Shown in pieces: positions 12,066-24,660 of a DNA stretch of 64,000 nucleotides. Origin of the DNA: Vitis vinifera (Eukaryota; Streptophyta; Magnoliopsida; Vitales; Vitaceae); assembly GCF_030704535.1 (NCBI RefSeq), contig NC_081817.1:7694001-7758000 (forward strand), given 5' to 3'. Numbering within the stretch: the stretch's first letter is position 1; each line of letters opens with the position of its first letter. The notes below the pieces were generated by a model. That model had not been told where the DNA came from and did not search any database. It worked only from the letters and a program-made list of their open reading frames with translations. Made by a program: the position numbers and the translations under genes.

Positions 12066-12210
12066 GATTCTTTCAGCCTGAGGGCAATGCCACCATCTCA
12101 AGGAAGTTCCCTGGGAAGGTAACCATTCTTGATACATTTGGAATGGGCATCAATGTCATCGACCCATTTTGGATAGGGCTACCACATGCGGTGGTGGGGA
12201 CAGGTTGGGT
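12066..12210 (+). other. Short coding-like fragment, unrecognised
   Basis: A sharply less AT-rich island just beyond the end of the duplicated block. One frame is open for about 65 codons and reads FQPEGNATISRKFPGKV, then ILDTFGMGINVIDPFW and IGLPHAVVGTG before running into AT-rich DNA. It has no start codon and no recognised family. It could be an exon relic captured at the duplication junction. Confidence 0.3.
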
Positions 12211-12494
12211 TTGGATAATTATTTCTAATTTTTGGTTTAGAGTTTATCCAAATTGTTTTTTTTTTGGTTTTTTAAAACATTGCAAATTTAAATTTATATA
12301 ATATAAATTTAATTTAATTCAAGGCTAGTTTTATAATTACAAATAAATTAAAAAACAAATATTTTTTTTAGTAAAATGTGAATAATAATATTATAATTAA
12401 ATCATAAATTATATTTTTAATTAAAAAAATACTATTTTAGTATATATTAGAAATATAAAGATATTAACATCTTCATATTTTTTATTTATTAAAA

Positions 12495-12529
<35 letters not shown>

Positions 12530-12680
12530 TTAAAATAATAAATTTTAACAATATTTTATTTAAAATAAATAATGAATAAAGTTTAACTTTTTTTAAACAT
12601 GTAAATGAGTTATGTTTTTCATGCACATATCTAATATTGAATTACAAATATAATACTTTAAAATGTTTTGATTTACTTTA
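12211..12680. repeat. AT-rich DNA with an (AAT)n microsatellite
   Basis: An AAT/ATA triplet tract spans about 12496-12529. Otherwise nothing but AT-rich sequence is seen. Confidence 0.8.
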
Positions 12681-12689
12681 TAATTAATT

Positions 12690-13830
12690 AGATCGATTTT
12701 TTGAATTCAAAATTATTCTTAAAAATTAGAAAATGATTAATTATCTCATAATTTATAATTTATTTACCTAAATTAAAAATATATATTTGTATGTATAGGA
12801 GAAACAATAAAGTCATGATCATAATATATCAGTTTTGATTTTTTATTTTTTTAACAATTAGATTTACTTTTTGAATTTATATTATTTTTAAAAATTGTTA
12901 AACTCATTAATAAATTCAATACAGATTGTCACTTGATTTGTAGTTCATATTTATAGTGAGAAAATTTATAAAAATATAGTTATGTGTAGAAAAAAATTAA
13001 TAGAGCAATTATGAACTAATTTTATCCATAAAATTTTTGTATTAATGAGTTTATTATTTAAGTTTAAAATTATTTTTAAAAATTACTAAACTTGCTATGA
13101 ATCCCAATACGTTAAGACTTATTTAATTTTAAACCTATTTTCTGGTTAAAAAAAATAGAAATAATGATTCTATGTAGATGGGAAATAATAGTCATTTTCC
13201 ATCAATTTTTGCTCATAAATTTTTTGTATTGATTGGATCATTATTTGAGTTTTAAATTATTTTTAAAAATTAGTAGACTCATTAATAAATCTAACATATT
13301 AAGTTTTGTTTATTTGGAATTCATTTGCCTAGTGAAAAAAAAATCAGAAAATAAGAATTTCATGTAAAAGAGAAATAATAAAGTTATTCTAGACTAATTT
13401 TTGTCCATAAAATTACAGTATTAATTGGTTCACTGTTTATTTTTTAAAAATTATTTGACTCATTAATAAATTTCTTATTTAATTTAAAGCTTATTTGCGT
13501 GAAAAAAAAATTGAAAAATTAGGATGGTATGTAAAAGAGAAATAATAAAGTTGTTCTAAATAAATTTTTATCTATAAATTTTTGGTATTAATTGTTTCAT
13601 TATTTGAGTTTTAAATTATTTTTAAAAATTATTAGAGTCATTAATGAATCCAATACATTAAATTTTGTTTAATTTGGAGTTTATTTGTTTAGTAAAAAAA
13701 ATTAGAAAATAAGAATTCTATGTAAAAGATAAATAATAAAGTTGTTTAAAACTAATTTTTGTTCATATATTTATGCTCTTAATTGATTCACTATTTGAGT
13801 TTAAAATTATTTTTAAAAATTACTATTTGA
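12690..13830. repeat. Diverged tandem repeat, unit about 185 bp, about seven units
   Basis: The core AATTATTTTTAAAAATTA recurs near 12710, 12882, 13068, 13255, 13440, 13615 and 13805, that is every 172-190 bases. Each copy is followed by a similar order of motifs: ACTCATTAATAAATC, then TTTAATTTGGAGTTTATTTG, then AGAAATAATAAAGTTGTT, then TTTTTGTCCATAAATTTTTG. Copies differ by substitutions and small gaps, so the array is old. Confidence 0.8.
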
Positions 13831-14159
13831 GAACTAATATGAATATTTTTTTTTTTAAATATAAAATTATATAGGATATATGGTATAATATAATATAAAG
13901 GTAATTGATAGGAAATAGGGTCCATGGCACTGAATCCATACCCGGTTTATGAAATTCTCACCATTCTTATCTGATTAGAGGTGCTGACTGGATTGCCAAT
14001 AAATTTTTTTATTATATGACGTGGCACCATCTTTTGTTAAATAATGTTGAAGAAGAGATTGGCGGTATGCTTCGGGTAAAAAACAGAGAGAATCCGATTT
14101 GAAGTTTTTAAAAATTAAATTTATCTCAAAATAATTTGAAATTCATGCGCTACATCAAC
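13831..14159. other. Spacer between two repeat arrays
   Basis: No gene is seen. A less AT-rich stretch at 13920-14090 has no long open frame. Confidence 0.4.
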
Positions 14160-15735
14160 CAAATAATTAATCGGTTGAATTTTTAAAAATATTTTACAAA
14201 TTATTTAATATTTATTTAGATATATTTCTTATTTATATTTTTAAATAAAATATAGCAATATTTTTTATACAAATTTATAAAAATTATTAAAAGCTCATAT
14301 TAAAAAAATAATGATTTCAAAAAATATTTAAAAAAATTGATGTATCCAAAATATTTTACCGCCTCCAATTTTAGAATTTTTAAAATTGATTTTCAAAGAT
14401 GTTGAGTAAATTATATGTTTTTTGTGTGAGATGCTTAACGTTTATATAAAAGTTCTTATTTTAAAAATAAAAATTATAAAGTATATTGTGATAGATATTA
14501 TATCCAATTTATACAAACTATAATTCTTTTATTATTTTTGAGAAAAAAGTATTTTATTTATCATCTTGTTTTTTATCTTGTAATTTTAGAAAAAAATTTC
14601 CTAATTTTTTTAATATAAAAAATATTTCTTGCAAACCCTATCCATTGTAGAAAAATTTTCTCCGAAAATTTACTATTATCGGTTAAGGTGACGGATACAA
14701 TTTTTTATTTTAATATTTTTCAAAGGAAAAAAATAAACACTTTAAAATTTTATAAATGTTATAACATGTTAAAACATATTTGAGGGATTTTCTGACATAT
14801 AATTTTTTTTTTTCAAGAAAACAAAAACTAAAATCATATTTGATACTATATGCGAAGATGGAAACATGATTTTCAAATTTATTAAAATTTTTAATTTTTA
14901 AATTTTTTTTTTTTAAAGTGGTATACTCTACGTGTTTTTTTTAAAATGAAAATCTATTGAGAGCTTTATAAAAGTATATTTTCAAAATAATCGGTTGATT
15001 TTTTTAAAATATTTTACAAATTATTTAATATTTATTCAAATATATATATATTTTTTATTTTTAAAATAAAAGATAGTGATAATTTTTAAACAATTTATAA
15101 AAATTCTTAAAAGCTTATATTGAAAAAATAATGATTTCAAAAAATATTTTAAAATTTTGATGTATCCAAAATATTTTACCATCAATTTTAGAATTTCTAA
15201 AATTGATTTTCAAAGATATTGGATAAATCTATATGCTTTTTGTGTGAGATGCTTAACCTTTATATAGAAGTTTCTTATTTTAAAAATAAAAATTATGAAG
15301 TATATTGTGACAGATATTATATATAATTTATAAAAACTATAATTCTTTTATTATTTTTGAGAAAAAAGTATTTAATTATCATCTTGTTTTTATCTTGTAA
15401 TTTTAGAAAACAATTTCCTAATTTTGTTAATATAAAAAATTATTTCTTGCAAACCACACCTATCCATTGTAGAAAAATTTCTTCCAAAATTTACTATTAT
15501 TGGTTAAGGTGACAGATACAATTTTTATTTTAATATTTTTCGAAGGAAAAAATAAACACTATAAAATTTTATAAATGTTACAACATGTTAAAACATATTT
15601 GGGGGCTTTTTTGACATATAATTTTTTTTTCAAGAAAACAAAAACTAAAATCATATTTGATATTGTATGAGAAGATGGAAACGTGATTTTCAAATTTATT
15701 AAATTTTTTAATTTTTTTTTTTAAGTGTTATTCTT
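14160..15735. repeat. Direct tandem duplication, units about 820 and 745 bp
   Basis: The motif AATCGGTTGA at about 14168 recurs at about 14989, and the order of motifs is the same after both, including GTATCCAAAATATTTTACC, GTGTGAGATGCTTAAC, CTTGCAAACC and GGTTAAGGTGAC. The last third of each unit also resembles the 3' flank of the two strictosidine-synthase-like genes (AAAACATATTTGGGGGC, TATACTCTACGTG, AAAATGAAAATCTATT). Confidence 0.8.
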
Positions 15736-16047
15736 TTTTGTAGTCATGGTAACTAGTAGCTTCGACCAAAGAGAAAAAAAAAATGAGGCACTCAGCCTTA
15801 CAACACTCAATCCAAATAACAGAGAGCCAAACAAGGCCTAGCTAATCTTGTGCATGCCCACATACACCCGCACCACCGACAACAAAACAACTCAGATAAC
15901 AACTTCCTAATTATAAGTGAAACAAACTCTTACGTGGATAATATTCAAGGTTGCCACAAAAATAAATTAATGCCACATCACAACACAATGCAATTATCAT
16001 TATGGTCAAATTCCTAAAGAAGCAACCTAGTTTATCTTTCGATACTA
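15736..16047. other. Intergenic, less AT-rich, no gene recognised
   Basis: Mixed-composition sequence between a repeat array and a MITE. No open frame of note is seen. Confidence 0.4.
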
Positions 16048-16734
16048 GGATTATATTTGGTTAGTAAGATATAATATGAGATAAGATAAAAAAAATGAGA
16101 TATTATATCTTATCTTATCTTATCTTATATTTTATTAGTATGGGTTAAGATAACTTATCAAACTTTTTTTTTTTATAATTATTATCCCTTTCTCATAAGA
16201 TGTGTAAATCTCATGGTAAAATATGGATATATATATATATATATATATATATATTTCATGTATCAAAATTTTATTTTTTTAAAATTTTTTACATTTTAAT
16301 TTAATCATTTTACAAAATAAGTTTTTTTTATTATAAATTAAATTTATTATTAAAAAATAAAAATTAAAAAAATATTTATAAAATAATATTAATATATGAT
16401 ATATAAATTATTTTTATATATTAAATAACATAATATAACTTTTTTTTATTTGAAAGTTTAAATATTTTAATAATAAATATTGTTAAACATAAATGAAATT
16501 TCATTTTTTTTAAATAGAAAATATTTGAATGTGATATAATTTTTATTTTAAACATTGAATAATAATATTTATTTCATATTATTTTTTATTAATTTCAAAA
16601 ATTAAATATAATATAATATAAATATAATATAATATAGTATATAAATAACATAATATAATATAATATTTATTTCATATTATTTTTTATTCATTGCCCACAT
16701 AGATGAAGTAAGATATGCAACCGAACGAGTATCC
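16048..16734. mobile_element. Tourist-like MITE, large family (copy 2, inverted)
   Basis: Inverted ends are GGATTATATTTGGTTAG and, from the other strand, GGATACTCGTTCGGTTGC. The first 400 bases are the reverse complement of the element at 1638-2176, including the (TA)n core and a run reading TTTGAAAGTTTAAATATTTT. It ends with extra AT-rich DNA. No clear target duplication is seen. Confidence 0.65.
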
Positions 16735-18234
16735 TACTTAATCTAGACTTGATATATTTATTGGGTTCATCAGTCCACATTCTAATGCAAGTTCAATCAC
16801 CTTATTTCTACAAGTCAATAACCTCCAAATTAGTTAAAAATGTAGAAGGGTTTAATATAGTTAATTCCAAATGTTTATATTGAGATATCTGATGAAAAAA
16901 AACCACACAAACATGAACAGAAAAAAATATAGAAGGCATTATAAAATGGTAGTAAGTTACAAAGGTTTTTTTTTTTTTTCTTTTTTTCTTTTCTTTTGTC
17001 ATTTTTCATGGTTTTTTTTTCCTATAAATCTATTTCAAAGACAAGTCTAACCCATTCTACAAAAATGGGTCCATTGTAAAAGCTTGGAGTAATAGATATG
17101 ACAGCTTTCTTTCTTGAAATTTTTAACAATTTTTAAAATAAAAATATTTTCAAATGAAACTAATTATCATGAAGATCACATTTGACACGTACCACCCACA
17201 ATGATACTGAAGTTTACAGTTGATCACCAAACTTTTAACCTGATATCATTGGAGACATGACAACAACCACTGCTTTGCCTATTTATTGGCCAAAAACTAA
17301 GATGAGAAATTGGAGAAACCAGGAAAATCTAAATCAATTGAAACCTTCTCACAAGCATTTTAAAAACTCTATGTTTACCTCCTGCGTGTTTGACTAAATG
17401 AAGTCCACTCGAAGATAGAGAGACTCTACTTTTGATTGCTAAATAGATCCACCATCCACATCTAGCATATAAAAGCATTTCTAATGAGCTATGAACAATG
17501 TGAACCACAAAAACATCTAGTTCAATCATGGCTTCAAGTGCAATAATATGTTCATTAAACTCAAGAATCTTGTTTCCACCCAGTTTGTATTTTTTTTTTT
17601 TTTTTTTTTGAGGAGAAAATTGCATTACTTTTACTAGATATCATTGGCTTGTACTCTTTCCTTTACTAGATATCATTGAAGTATAGGCTTCAATTTCTGC
17701 TCTTCTGTCACTCTGAACCATCACTTTAACTCATCTCTGTAGTTTTCTTAACAAGACAAGATCAAAACATGAACCCTATGGGAGAACTACTTTCTTTCCC
17801 TATAAGCCAAAAAATCTAGTAAAAAGGTAGAGATTTTTCCCATTACTCGAATCCTAAACAGTGTGAAAAATCTATTATTAAAAACCATAGTTTTCCTTCT
17901 TTCTTTCTTTCTTTCTTTCTTTTTTTAATAGCCTATTGGATTTGATGTTCCACTACCATTCATCCTGTAAGCGGTCACTGCCAATGGGGAAGGGAAGCTT
18001 CAGTGCTGCCATCCCTTTTAGTTGCAGCTCCCACTGAATAAAAACTTTCTTCCATCCTCATCCTCTAATATGTTATTTTAAAGGCCTACATGGCAGAAGA
18101 GCACAATCTTAGAACAAAGAAATCTACAATGGACTTCATGGAAAAGTAACTTTTCTTTATTTAAGGCATTTTGAAAACGAAAATGAGCAACACATGATAC
18201 CAAGCAATGGTCACCCAACTGTAAGGAGGGAGGT
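16735..18234. other. Intergenic; a minus-strand open frame at 17329-17625 is of doubtful meaning
   Basis: The frame of 98 codons begins in a poly-T tract (poly-Lys when translated) and is not recognised. A TTTC microsatellite lies near 17898-17925. The DNA is somewhat less AT-rich than the neighbourhood, so old gene remnants are possible. Confidence 0.3.
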
Positions 18235-18528
18235 CTATGCTCTCTTCAGGTTCATTAAACCTAGATACCTCTCATCCAGCTCCCTCATCTGATCAAACAC
18301 CCATCAAAATAAATAAAAAATTAAAAAAATAAATAAATGAGGAAAATCGTAGAACCTATATGATAGTGAAAAGAACATATGTACGTGGTAAATATTTGTG
18401 GAAAATAAGTCATAATTACCATTCTACTTGTTATAAGCCTTCCAGAGGTCACCCAAGAAGGAGCAATGATCCATGATGTACTCTCTCTCATGGGGTCCCT
18501 GGAGGCCATTAAGTGCAGGAACTTTGAT
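18235..18528 (-). pseudogene. Last two exons of an unrecognised gene (remnant)
   Basis: Minus strand. An exon at 18528-18427 follows a good acceptor (TATCTGCAG) and encodes 34 residues, including VPALNGLQGPHEREYIMDH and CSFLGDLWKAYNK. A second exon at 18288-18235 follows TTTGATCAG and encodes MRELDERYLGLMNLKRA and a stop. They join in frame only if the first exon ends exactly after AAG, but the next bases are TAGAATGG, not GT, so the expected donor is missing; read straight on, the exon stops at TAG. The residue pattern is protein-like and the exons lie correctly for a plant intron of 138 bases. The family is not recognised and no upstream exon was found. Confidence 0.5.
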
Positions 18529-18639
18529 CTGCAGATATTTTGTACAAAAAGGAGTATACATTATGATCGCATGCATTGAAATAAATAAGAAAATTTTTAG
18601 TGTCGACAAAGAAAAAGAAAAAAGGAAAAAACCATTCTG

Positions 18640-19560
18640 TTTGTATGCAAGAAACAAATATAAGGTACTTTTCCATATATATGAATGTAGAAATATAAAT
18701 GGCAAACATGATTCTCAAAAGAAATGTAAGAGAATAGTAAGAGATTGTGAAACTCCTTATTCTAAGTTGGTAAAAAGGTTTCTACTAGAGATTAAATATC
18801 TAAACTGATACCTTTTTCCGACTCCGTTCATGCCATTATTTTAAAGAAACAATCCTGCATTATGAAAACAAATAAATATATGTTTTACCTTGCTATAGAC
18901 AATATAAAGAAAGTCACAAAATGTAAAGTCAAAAAATAATAAGAATATTTATCATTTTTAAAAAAATTAAAGAAAAAAAGGTGAATTTAAGCACCAACAA
19001 ATACAAAATTTCTTTTGAAGGTGACATATAATTCAACTTAATTATAGTCTTGTCCAAAACCCCACTCTTACAATAGCAGAAACCAAATAAAGGGTATTTT
19101 TTCATACATATGAATGACAATTACAATTTCTTTTGTGAATCAAATTAACATGATTCACAAAAGAAATGTAAAGTAAAAGTAAATTAAAGCAGGTGAAACT
19201 CATTATTCTTAAGTTTATAAAAAAAATTGATAATTAAGGATTGATTGTGTAAAGTATATACCTTTTTTCGACTTGACTAGTCATATATATTTACTATTTA
19301 AAAAGGCAATCTAGTATCATGGAGACAAAGAAATAAATGATTTATCTTGTTATAAACAATATAAAAATAGCCACAAAGTTTGTAAAGTCAAAAAATGATA
19401 AAAATGTGCCATCATTTCACAAATACTTGAGAAAAAAAGAGGCAAAATTAAATACCAAAAAATTTGAAGGATACAAAGCAATAATCAAAATTATACTTTG
19501 AAAAAAAAAGATATAAGTATCAATTTTCTTATTTGGTTGGATTTTTTTTTCTATTTTTGT
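18640..19560. repeat. Tandem duplication of about 460 bp
   Basis: The motif ACAATATAAAGAAAGTCAC near 18899 recurs as ACAATATAAAAATAGCCAC near 19357. The flanking order (TTTTTCATACATATGAATG, AAAAGAAATGTAA, GTGAAACTC, ATACCTTTTTTCGACT) is the same in both units. It lies upstream of the two-exon remnant, where an intron would be expected. Confidence 0.7.
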
Positions 19561-20210
19561 GCCTTTATATAAAATAAATAAATAGAGGAAATAGTTAAGA
19601 AAAATGAGTTAAAAAAATTTTATTTATTTATTTACCTCTATCTTATCATTTATGATATCGACATAGTATATGAAATATATCAATATATCAATATTCTTTT
19701 TTTAAAAAAAATTAATAATAATACATCAACGTTTAAAAAAATATTAAGAAAAAAAAAAAGCTTATTTCTAATATCTGAACTGATAATGAGGCATACCAAA
19801 ACCTTTATAAGAAAAACTAAAGAAACCACAAACAAAGAGAAAATGAATGAAAGAAAGAGGGTTACCTCAAAATTAGACTTAAGTTAGAATTAAGGTTACA
19901 AAGTCAAGAAGAATCTAGAAATTAGATTTAGCTAGACCGGAAGCCTTTCGAAGGATCCACCAAAATTTGTTGAGCGGGGATTAGATTTCTATGAGAAAAC
20001 GAAAGTCTTTAAAAACAAAAATCTCTTTGTTTAACCCTAACAAAAGATGGAGAGAGAAGGGTAATAGACCCTCTAAATATGATTTCAAGATAGATGAGGC
20101 AATTATGACGATTAACTAAAAAGTAGAAAAATAAATAAGAAAGGAAAATAATTAAAAACGCCATAATAATTACTTTCAGTTTTGCTGATGTATTTGTAGG
20201 AAAAAAACAA
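19561..20210. other. AT-rich intergenic DNA
   Basis: No gene is recognised. The stretch 19860-20060 is less AT-rich but has no long frame. Confidence 0.4.
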
Positions 20211-20425
20211 TCAGTGTCTAAATGTGCCTAAGTGGGCTTAAGATATCTAAATGGGCCTAAGTGAACCTAAACAGACCTAAGGTGTCTAAATGGACCTAAG
20301 TGAACCTAGATGGGTCTAAGGTGTCTAAATGGGCCTAAGGTAGTGCCTAATGGGCCGAGTATACCTATACAGGGCAAGGATGAGACTATGTGGGCCTAAC
20401 TAAGTCTAACCTAAAGTGCACCTAA
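20211..20425. repeat. Minisatellite built on CTAAATGGGCCTAAG
   Basis: Imperfect units of about 14-16 bases such as CTAAATGGGCCTAAG, TGAACCTAAACAGACC and TGGACCTAAGTGAACC are repeated more than ten times, often grouped into units of about 30-45 bases. Confidence 0.85.
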
Positions 20426-20772
20426 ATGAAGCCTAGTCTAAACTTGAAAAACAACCAAGATCATAATGTGGAACCGGATAAACCCCTCAACCAAAGTCTC
20501 CAACGTGGCTCAGAAAAAATGAGCTACATGGATAGCAATGGGCCACCAAGGAATTACTGTGGAGCACTGAAAGTGAACTTAAAGACATGTGCTAAATGGA
20601 CAAAATGGAGGGTCTACAACATGATAGATATTTGTTGTTATATGTTTTTTTTGTAATTTATTGGATTTATGGTCATTTTATTAGAATATTATTTTATGTA
20701 AATTATCATTATATAAAAATAAATGAATTAAATCATTCAAAAAATAAAAATGATATTAGTTTATTTAATTAA

Positions 20773-21384
20773 TATGAAATAATAGGTGGTGGTGTACAAA
20801 CTAGAGGTGGAGGTGTTCGAACTAAAGATGGAGGTGTACGAACACATGGAGGCCATATTTCTGATGATCCACATTTCCCTATCAATGCTACATCGCTAGA
20901 TTTTCCATCATCATCGCCTCTACAACATTCTGCCTTCACTTTTTCTACACCACTTGACCAATCACTATCTCATTCATCAGCTCCATCCATTGATGAGGGG
21001 GTGATATAGGAAGATGTTGGGACATCATTCATCCAGGAGCTATTGCATTTTTATATTGATGTGCCTTCTTTTCATATACCTATGTCGTCTAGTATTGAGG
21101 TGTCATTTACTCCACCTACAACACCACTCATTGTTTTGTCACCACAATCATTAGGACATCCATTTAGAGATGATGTGGCGACACAAATGCAATACTTTCC
21201 TACACCACTTGTTGAACAACAGGGAGAGGCTCAGGTTCAAGATCAAGGATGTGGATGAGGAAGAGGTCGAGGACGAGGAAATGGAGCAACATTAGATGGT
21301 CCCTCAGATCAATTCGAGTTGGAAAGATGTCACCAACGCCCACAACGAAAAAGAAAGTCTCCTTCATGTGGCACACATTCATGA
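20773..21384 (+). pseudogene. Interrupted reading frame with a GRGRGRG tail, probably transposon-derived
   Basis: A single frame runs for about 200 codons with only two stops, TAG at 21007-21009 and TGA at 21256-21258. It encodes Gly-rich repeats (GGGVRTKDGGVRTHGG), a Ser/Pro-rich middle, then GRGRGRGNGATLDGPSDQ and RCHQRPQRKRKSPSCGTHS before a terminal TGA. The stop at 21256 replaces a codon in the Arg-Gly run. The composition resembles the C-terminal tails of MULE or plant-mobile-domain proteins, but that is inference. There is no ATG at the start, so it is a 3' piece. Confidence 0.45.
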
Positions 21385-24300
21385 CTTTTATATCTTTTAT
21401 CGAACATAAATTGATGATACATGTTGTTCTTTTGTTGCTTGTTGGTTTATTTGTATTGATGGTGCATACTAACTTTTATTGGTTGTTAGTTTATTAGTGA
21501 CGTATGTTAATTTATCGTTTGCTAGTATTGAAGTTGTCATATAGTAATATTGAATTTTAATATTTTAACTTTGTCAGTATTCATCGTTATTATTTTGTTA
21601 GTTGTTACGATGTTTGTTGGTTTATTAGTTTATATATACGGATAAAGTATTAGTTTTTTTTTATTCATAATAGTAGTTGATTTTTGATCATTTATTATTT
21701 GAATACGTTTGATTCTTTAGTGATTGAACATATTAATACAAGTTATTGGTTGATATATATATATATATATATATATATTCTTTGTTGATGGTTCATATGA
21801 ATAAAGTTATTGGTTTTTTGCATTCACGATAATAATTGAATTTTTATCATGGTTGATTTTTTATTAATTGTTGGGTTGTTTGTTAGTTTTTTAACATTTA
21901 CATAAATAATGTTATTGGTTTTTTATAATCATGATATTTTATTTTAATTTATTTTTTATATTTTATTCCTTTTACAATGAAATTTGAAATAATATTTTTA
22001 ATTTTAAAATTTATATAATAAAATTTATTTAAAAATTAAAAAAAATAAGATTATTTATTTTATAAATAATTATTTAATAAATTAATAACAAATTTGTTTT
22101 TTATACAATCATTTTTCACATAAACAAAAAAAATAGATAAATATTATTTATCTTATAAATAAAAAACAATATCAAACTAAATTAATTTTATTAGTTGCAA
22201 TTAATTGAATTAATTTAAAGAAAATTTGAAGATTAAGAACAATTAAAATTATTTAACTTATTTTTTTATATTTTATTCATTTTACAATGAAATTTTAACT
22301 TAAAGTTAATATTTTTAATCTTAAAATTTATATAATAAAATTAATTTTAAAATTAAAACAAAACAAAATTATTTATTTAGTAAATAATTATTTAATAAAT
22401 TAATAACAAATTTGTTTTTTTGAACTCATTTTTTCACATAAATTGATAATAGTTTTTTTAATTGCAAAGTGAAAGAAAAAATAATAGATAAATATTATTT
22501 ATCTTATATTAAATTTAGAAAATAAAATTAATTAATTTTATAATATATATTTATAATCATTGTATGAGTATAATTAATTTTTTTAATTCCAAATTGGATT
22601 TATAATATATTTTTATATTAAATTGTATTATTTCTTTTTATAATATATAGATAATTAATGCTATTATAATATATATTAAATATTATTTTATTTTTAAATT
22701 TTGGTGGAAAATAGACAATTTCCAATTGTTAAATTTTTTTTTTTTTCAACAGAGGATTTTTGAGATTTTTATTTTTATTTTTTTTTTGGTGGAAATTGTC
22801 TTTTGAAAAAACGATTTCCAACTTGATAAAATAAACAAATATCTTTCTCTTCTACCTGGCATAGCTTTGAAATTATTTTTCCTATTATAATAATTTAAAA
22901 ATTATTTTTTAAAATTATCGTACTCTTATCAAAAATCCATACAAAAAGTCTCCAGCTCTGTAGAAAGTTGTCCCTCCCAACATGCCCATGCTTTGCCTCA
23001 ACCACTCTACCTACCTCCAACCGAAATGTCATCCTTATCTGCCTCTTTCTGCTCTCAATGTAATACCAAGTCACCAGCCTAAATACAATCGAACACAAAC
23101 AAAAATCAAAAGAAAATAAAACAACCAAAACCAAATACCAATAAACTCAAATCACCAAATTGAACCCAAGGCCCAATCTCTTAAATTAAATCCAAATAAT
23201 GAAAGGCCTACAAGCCAAAATTCGAAGCCCAAATGCAAACCATAACAAACCCAAATAGGGAAAAACCCAAAATGACATAAAATAAAAATAAATAAATAAA
23301 ATATTAAGAAAAACAAATAATGTAGAGATAAATAAATAAATAAATAAAGGGCTTACTTGTGTTTCTTGAAGCCTAGGACGAAAAGATCAAGTGACAGAGA
23401 GGTTGTAATGGGCAGTGAGTCACACTGGATTGGTGGAAGAGCTGACTGTGGTGCATCAGTGGCAATCACATTGTGAGGCTACATAGTGTGGATGACAAAA
23501 GGCGCTGTCATGGCTGTGCAGATGTGGGAAGGCAGCCAACAGAGGTGAGAAAAATAAGAAAATGGGAGAGAGAGAAAGCACCGTAGAGGGAGGTGGTATG
23601 GGTGTTGAGAGAGAGAAGGGTCCTATGGAAGGGGTACTGAAATGGAGAGAATAAGAAAGAAAAGGAAAAAAGTAAAATAGAAATGAAAAAACCAAGAAGG
23701 AGAAAAGGAAAATGAGAGATAAGATGGACGGGGGTGAGGGAAGGTCTGGTCGTTGGGTTTTTATTAGATGAATGGTGGGGATTGAAACAAAAAAAAAAAA
23801 AAAAAAAAAAAGGAAGGGCATGATTTAATCCCACACATGATATGAAAATTTTGACCAAAATTTAAAAAGGAATGAGATGAATTTGGAGTCTACAAAGAAA
23901 TTAAATAAATGATATTTTTAATTTGATATAAAAATATTTTTATTAGTTTTATTAAAAATATTAGCATTATAAATTATTAAGGATTTACATAAAATAAAAA
24001 TAATATAATAAATTCATGAAATTAAATTAATTTTGAAAAATAAACTAAAATATTTCAAATGAAACAATATGAACTTTACATGTATATAAAAAAAATTAAA
24101 TTAAGTTCAAACCCGTAATCATTAACTATAGCTTTCAACTTAAATTTAAAATCGTAATTTGCTATTATGATTTTGACCATTTTAAAAATAAAATTCAAAC
24201 TGTAATCACTAATTATGTTTTTATAATGGATACTTATATGAGAAAATGCATTACACCACGAATTATTTTTCAACAAAATTTAGTTTATAAATTATTTTTC

Positions 24301-24660
24301 TATCAAAAATCAAATTTTTCTAAGAAGAAAAAAAAAAGACATTGTCATGATTTATCAACATTTTTTTTAGTTTTTTCTATGTTTTGACTTTCAAATGAAA
24401 CTCAAAATTATTTTAATATCTTAATAAATTTGATTTATATGCATGGAGTAAAATATCAACGTCCATCATTTGTTTTTTATTTGAAAATGTGAAAATATGA
24501 TTGAAAAACTAACAAAATAATGGAATTAAAAATTTTGTCAAAAGAATAAATATATTTAGTTTTATAATTATGCAATTAAAACAAATACATACGACGAGCT
24601 TGTAACATTAAAGGAACAATATCATGGGTCATTAATTAAAAAAAAAAAAAACTATTTTTA
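21385..24660. other. Gene-poor AT-rich DNA with a purine-rich patch
   Basis: TA microsatellite near 21758-21778. Two related stretches at about 21955-22085 and 22260-22400 share TTTTATTCATTTTACAATGAAAT-type sequence. A less AT-rich segment at 22920-23130 and a G/A-rich segment at 23340-23786 end in a poly-A tract (about 23788-23811), which may mark a retroposed sequence. The minus-strand open frames across 23456-23858 are low-complexity. Confidence 0.4.

Noticed and set aside
16735-18234. 98-codon minus-strand ORF at 17329-17625 as a gene
   Set aside because: Starts in poly-T, has no start context or neighbours that support it, and matches no family I recognise.
23456-23858. Two minus-strand ORFs of 116-121 codons
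   Set aside because: They are Phe/Pro/Ser low-complexity readings of a G/A-rich tract with a poly-A end.
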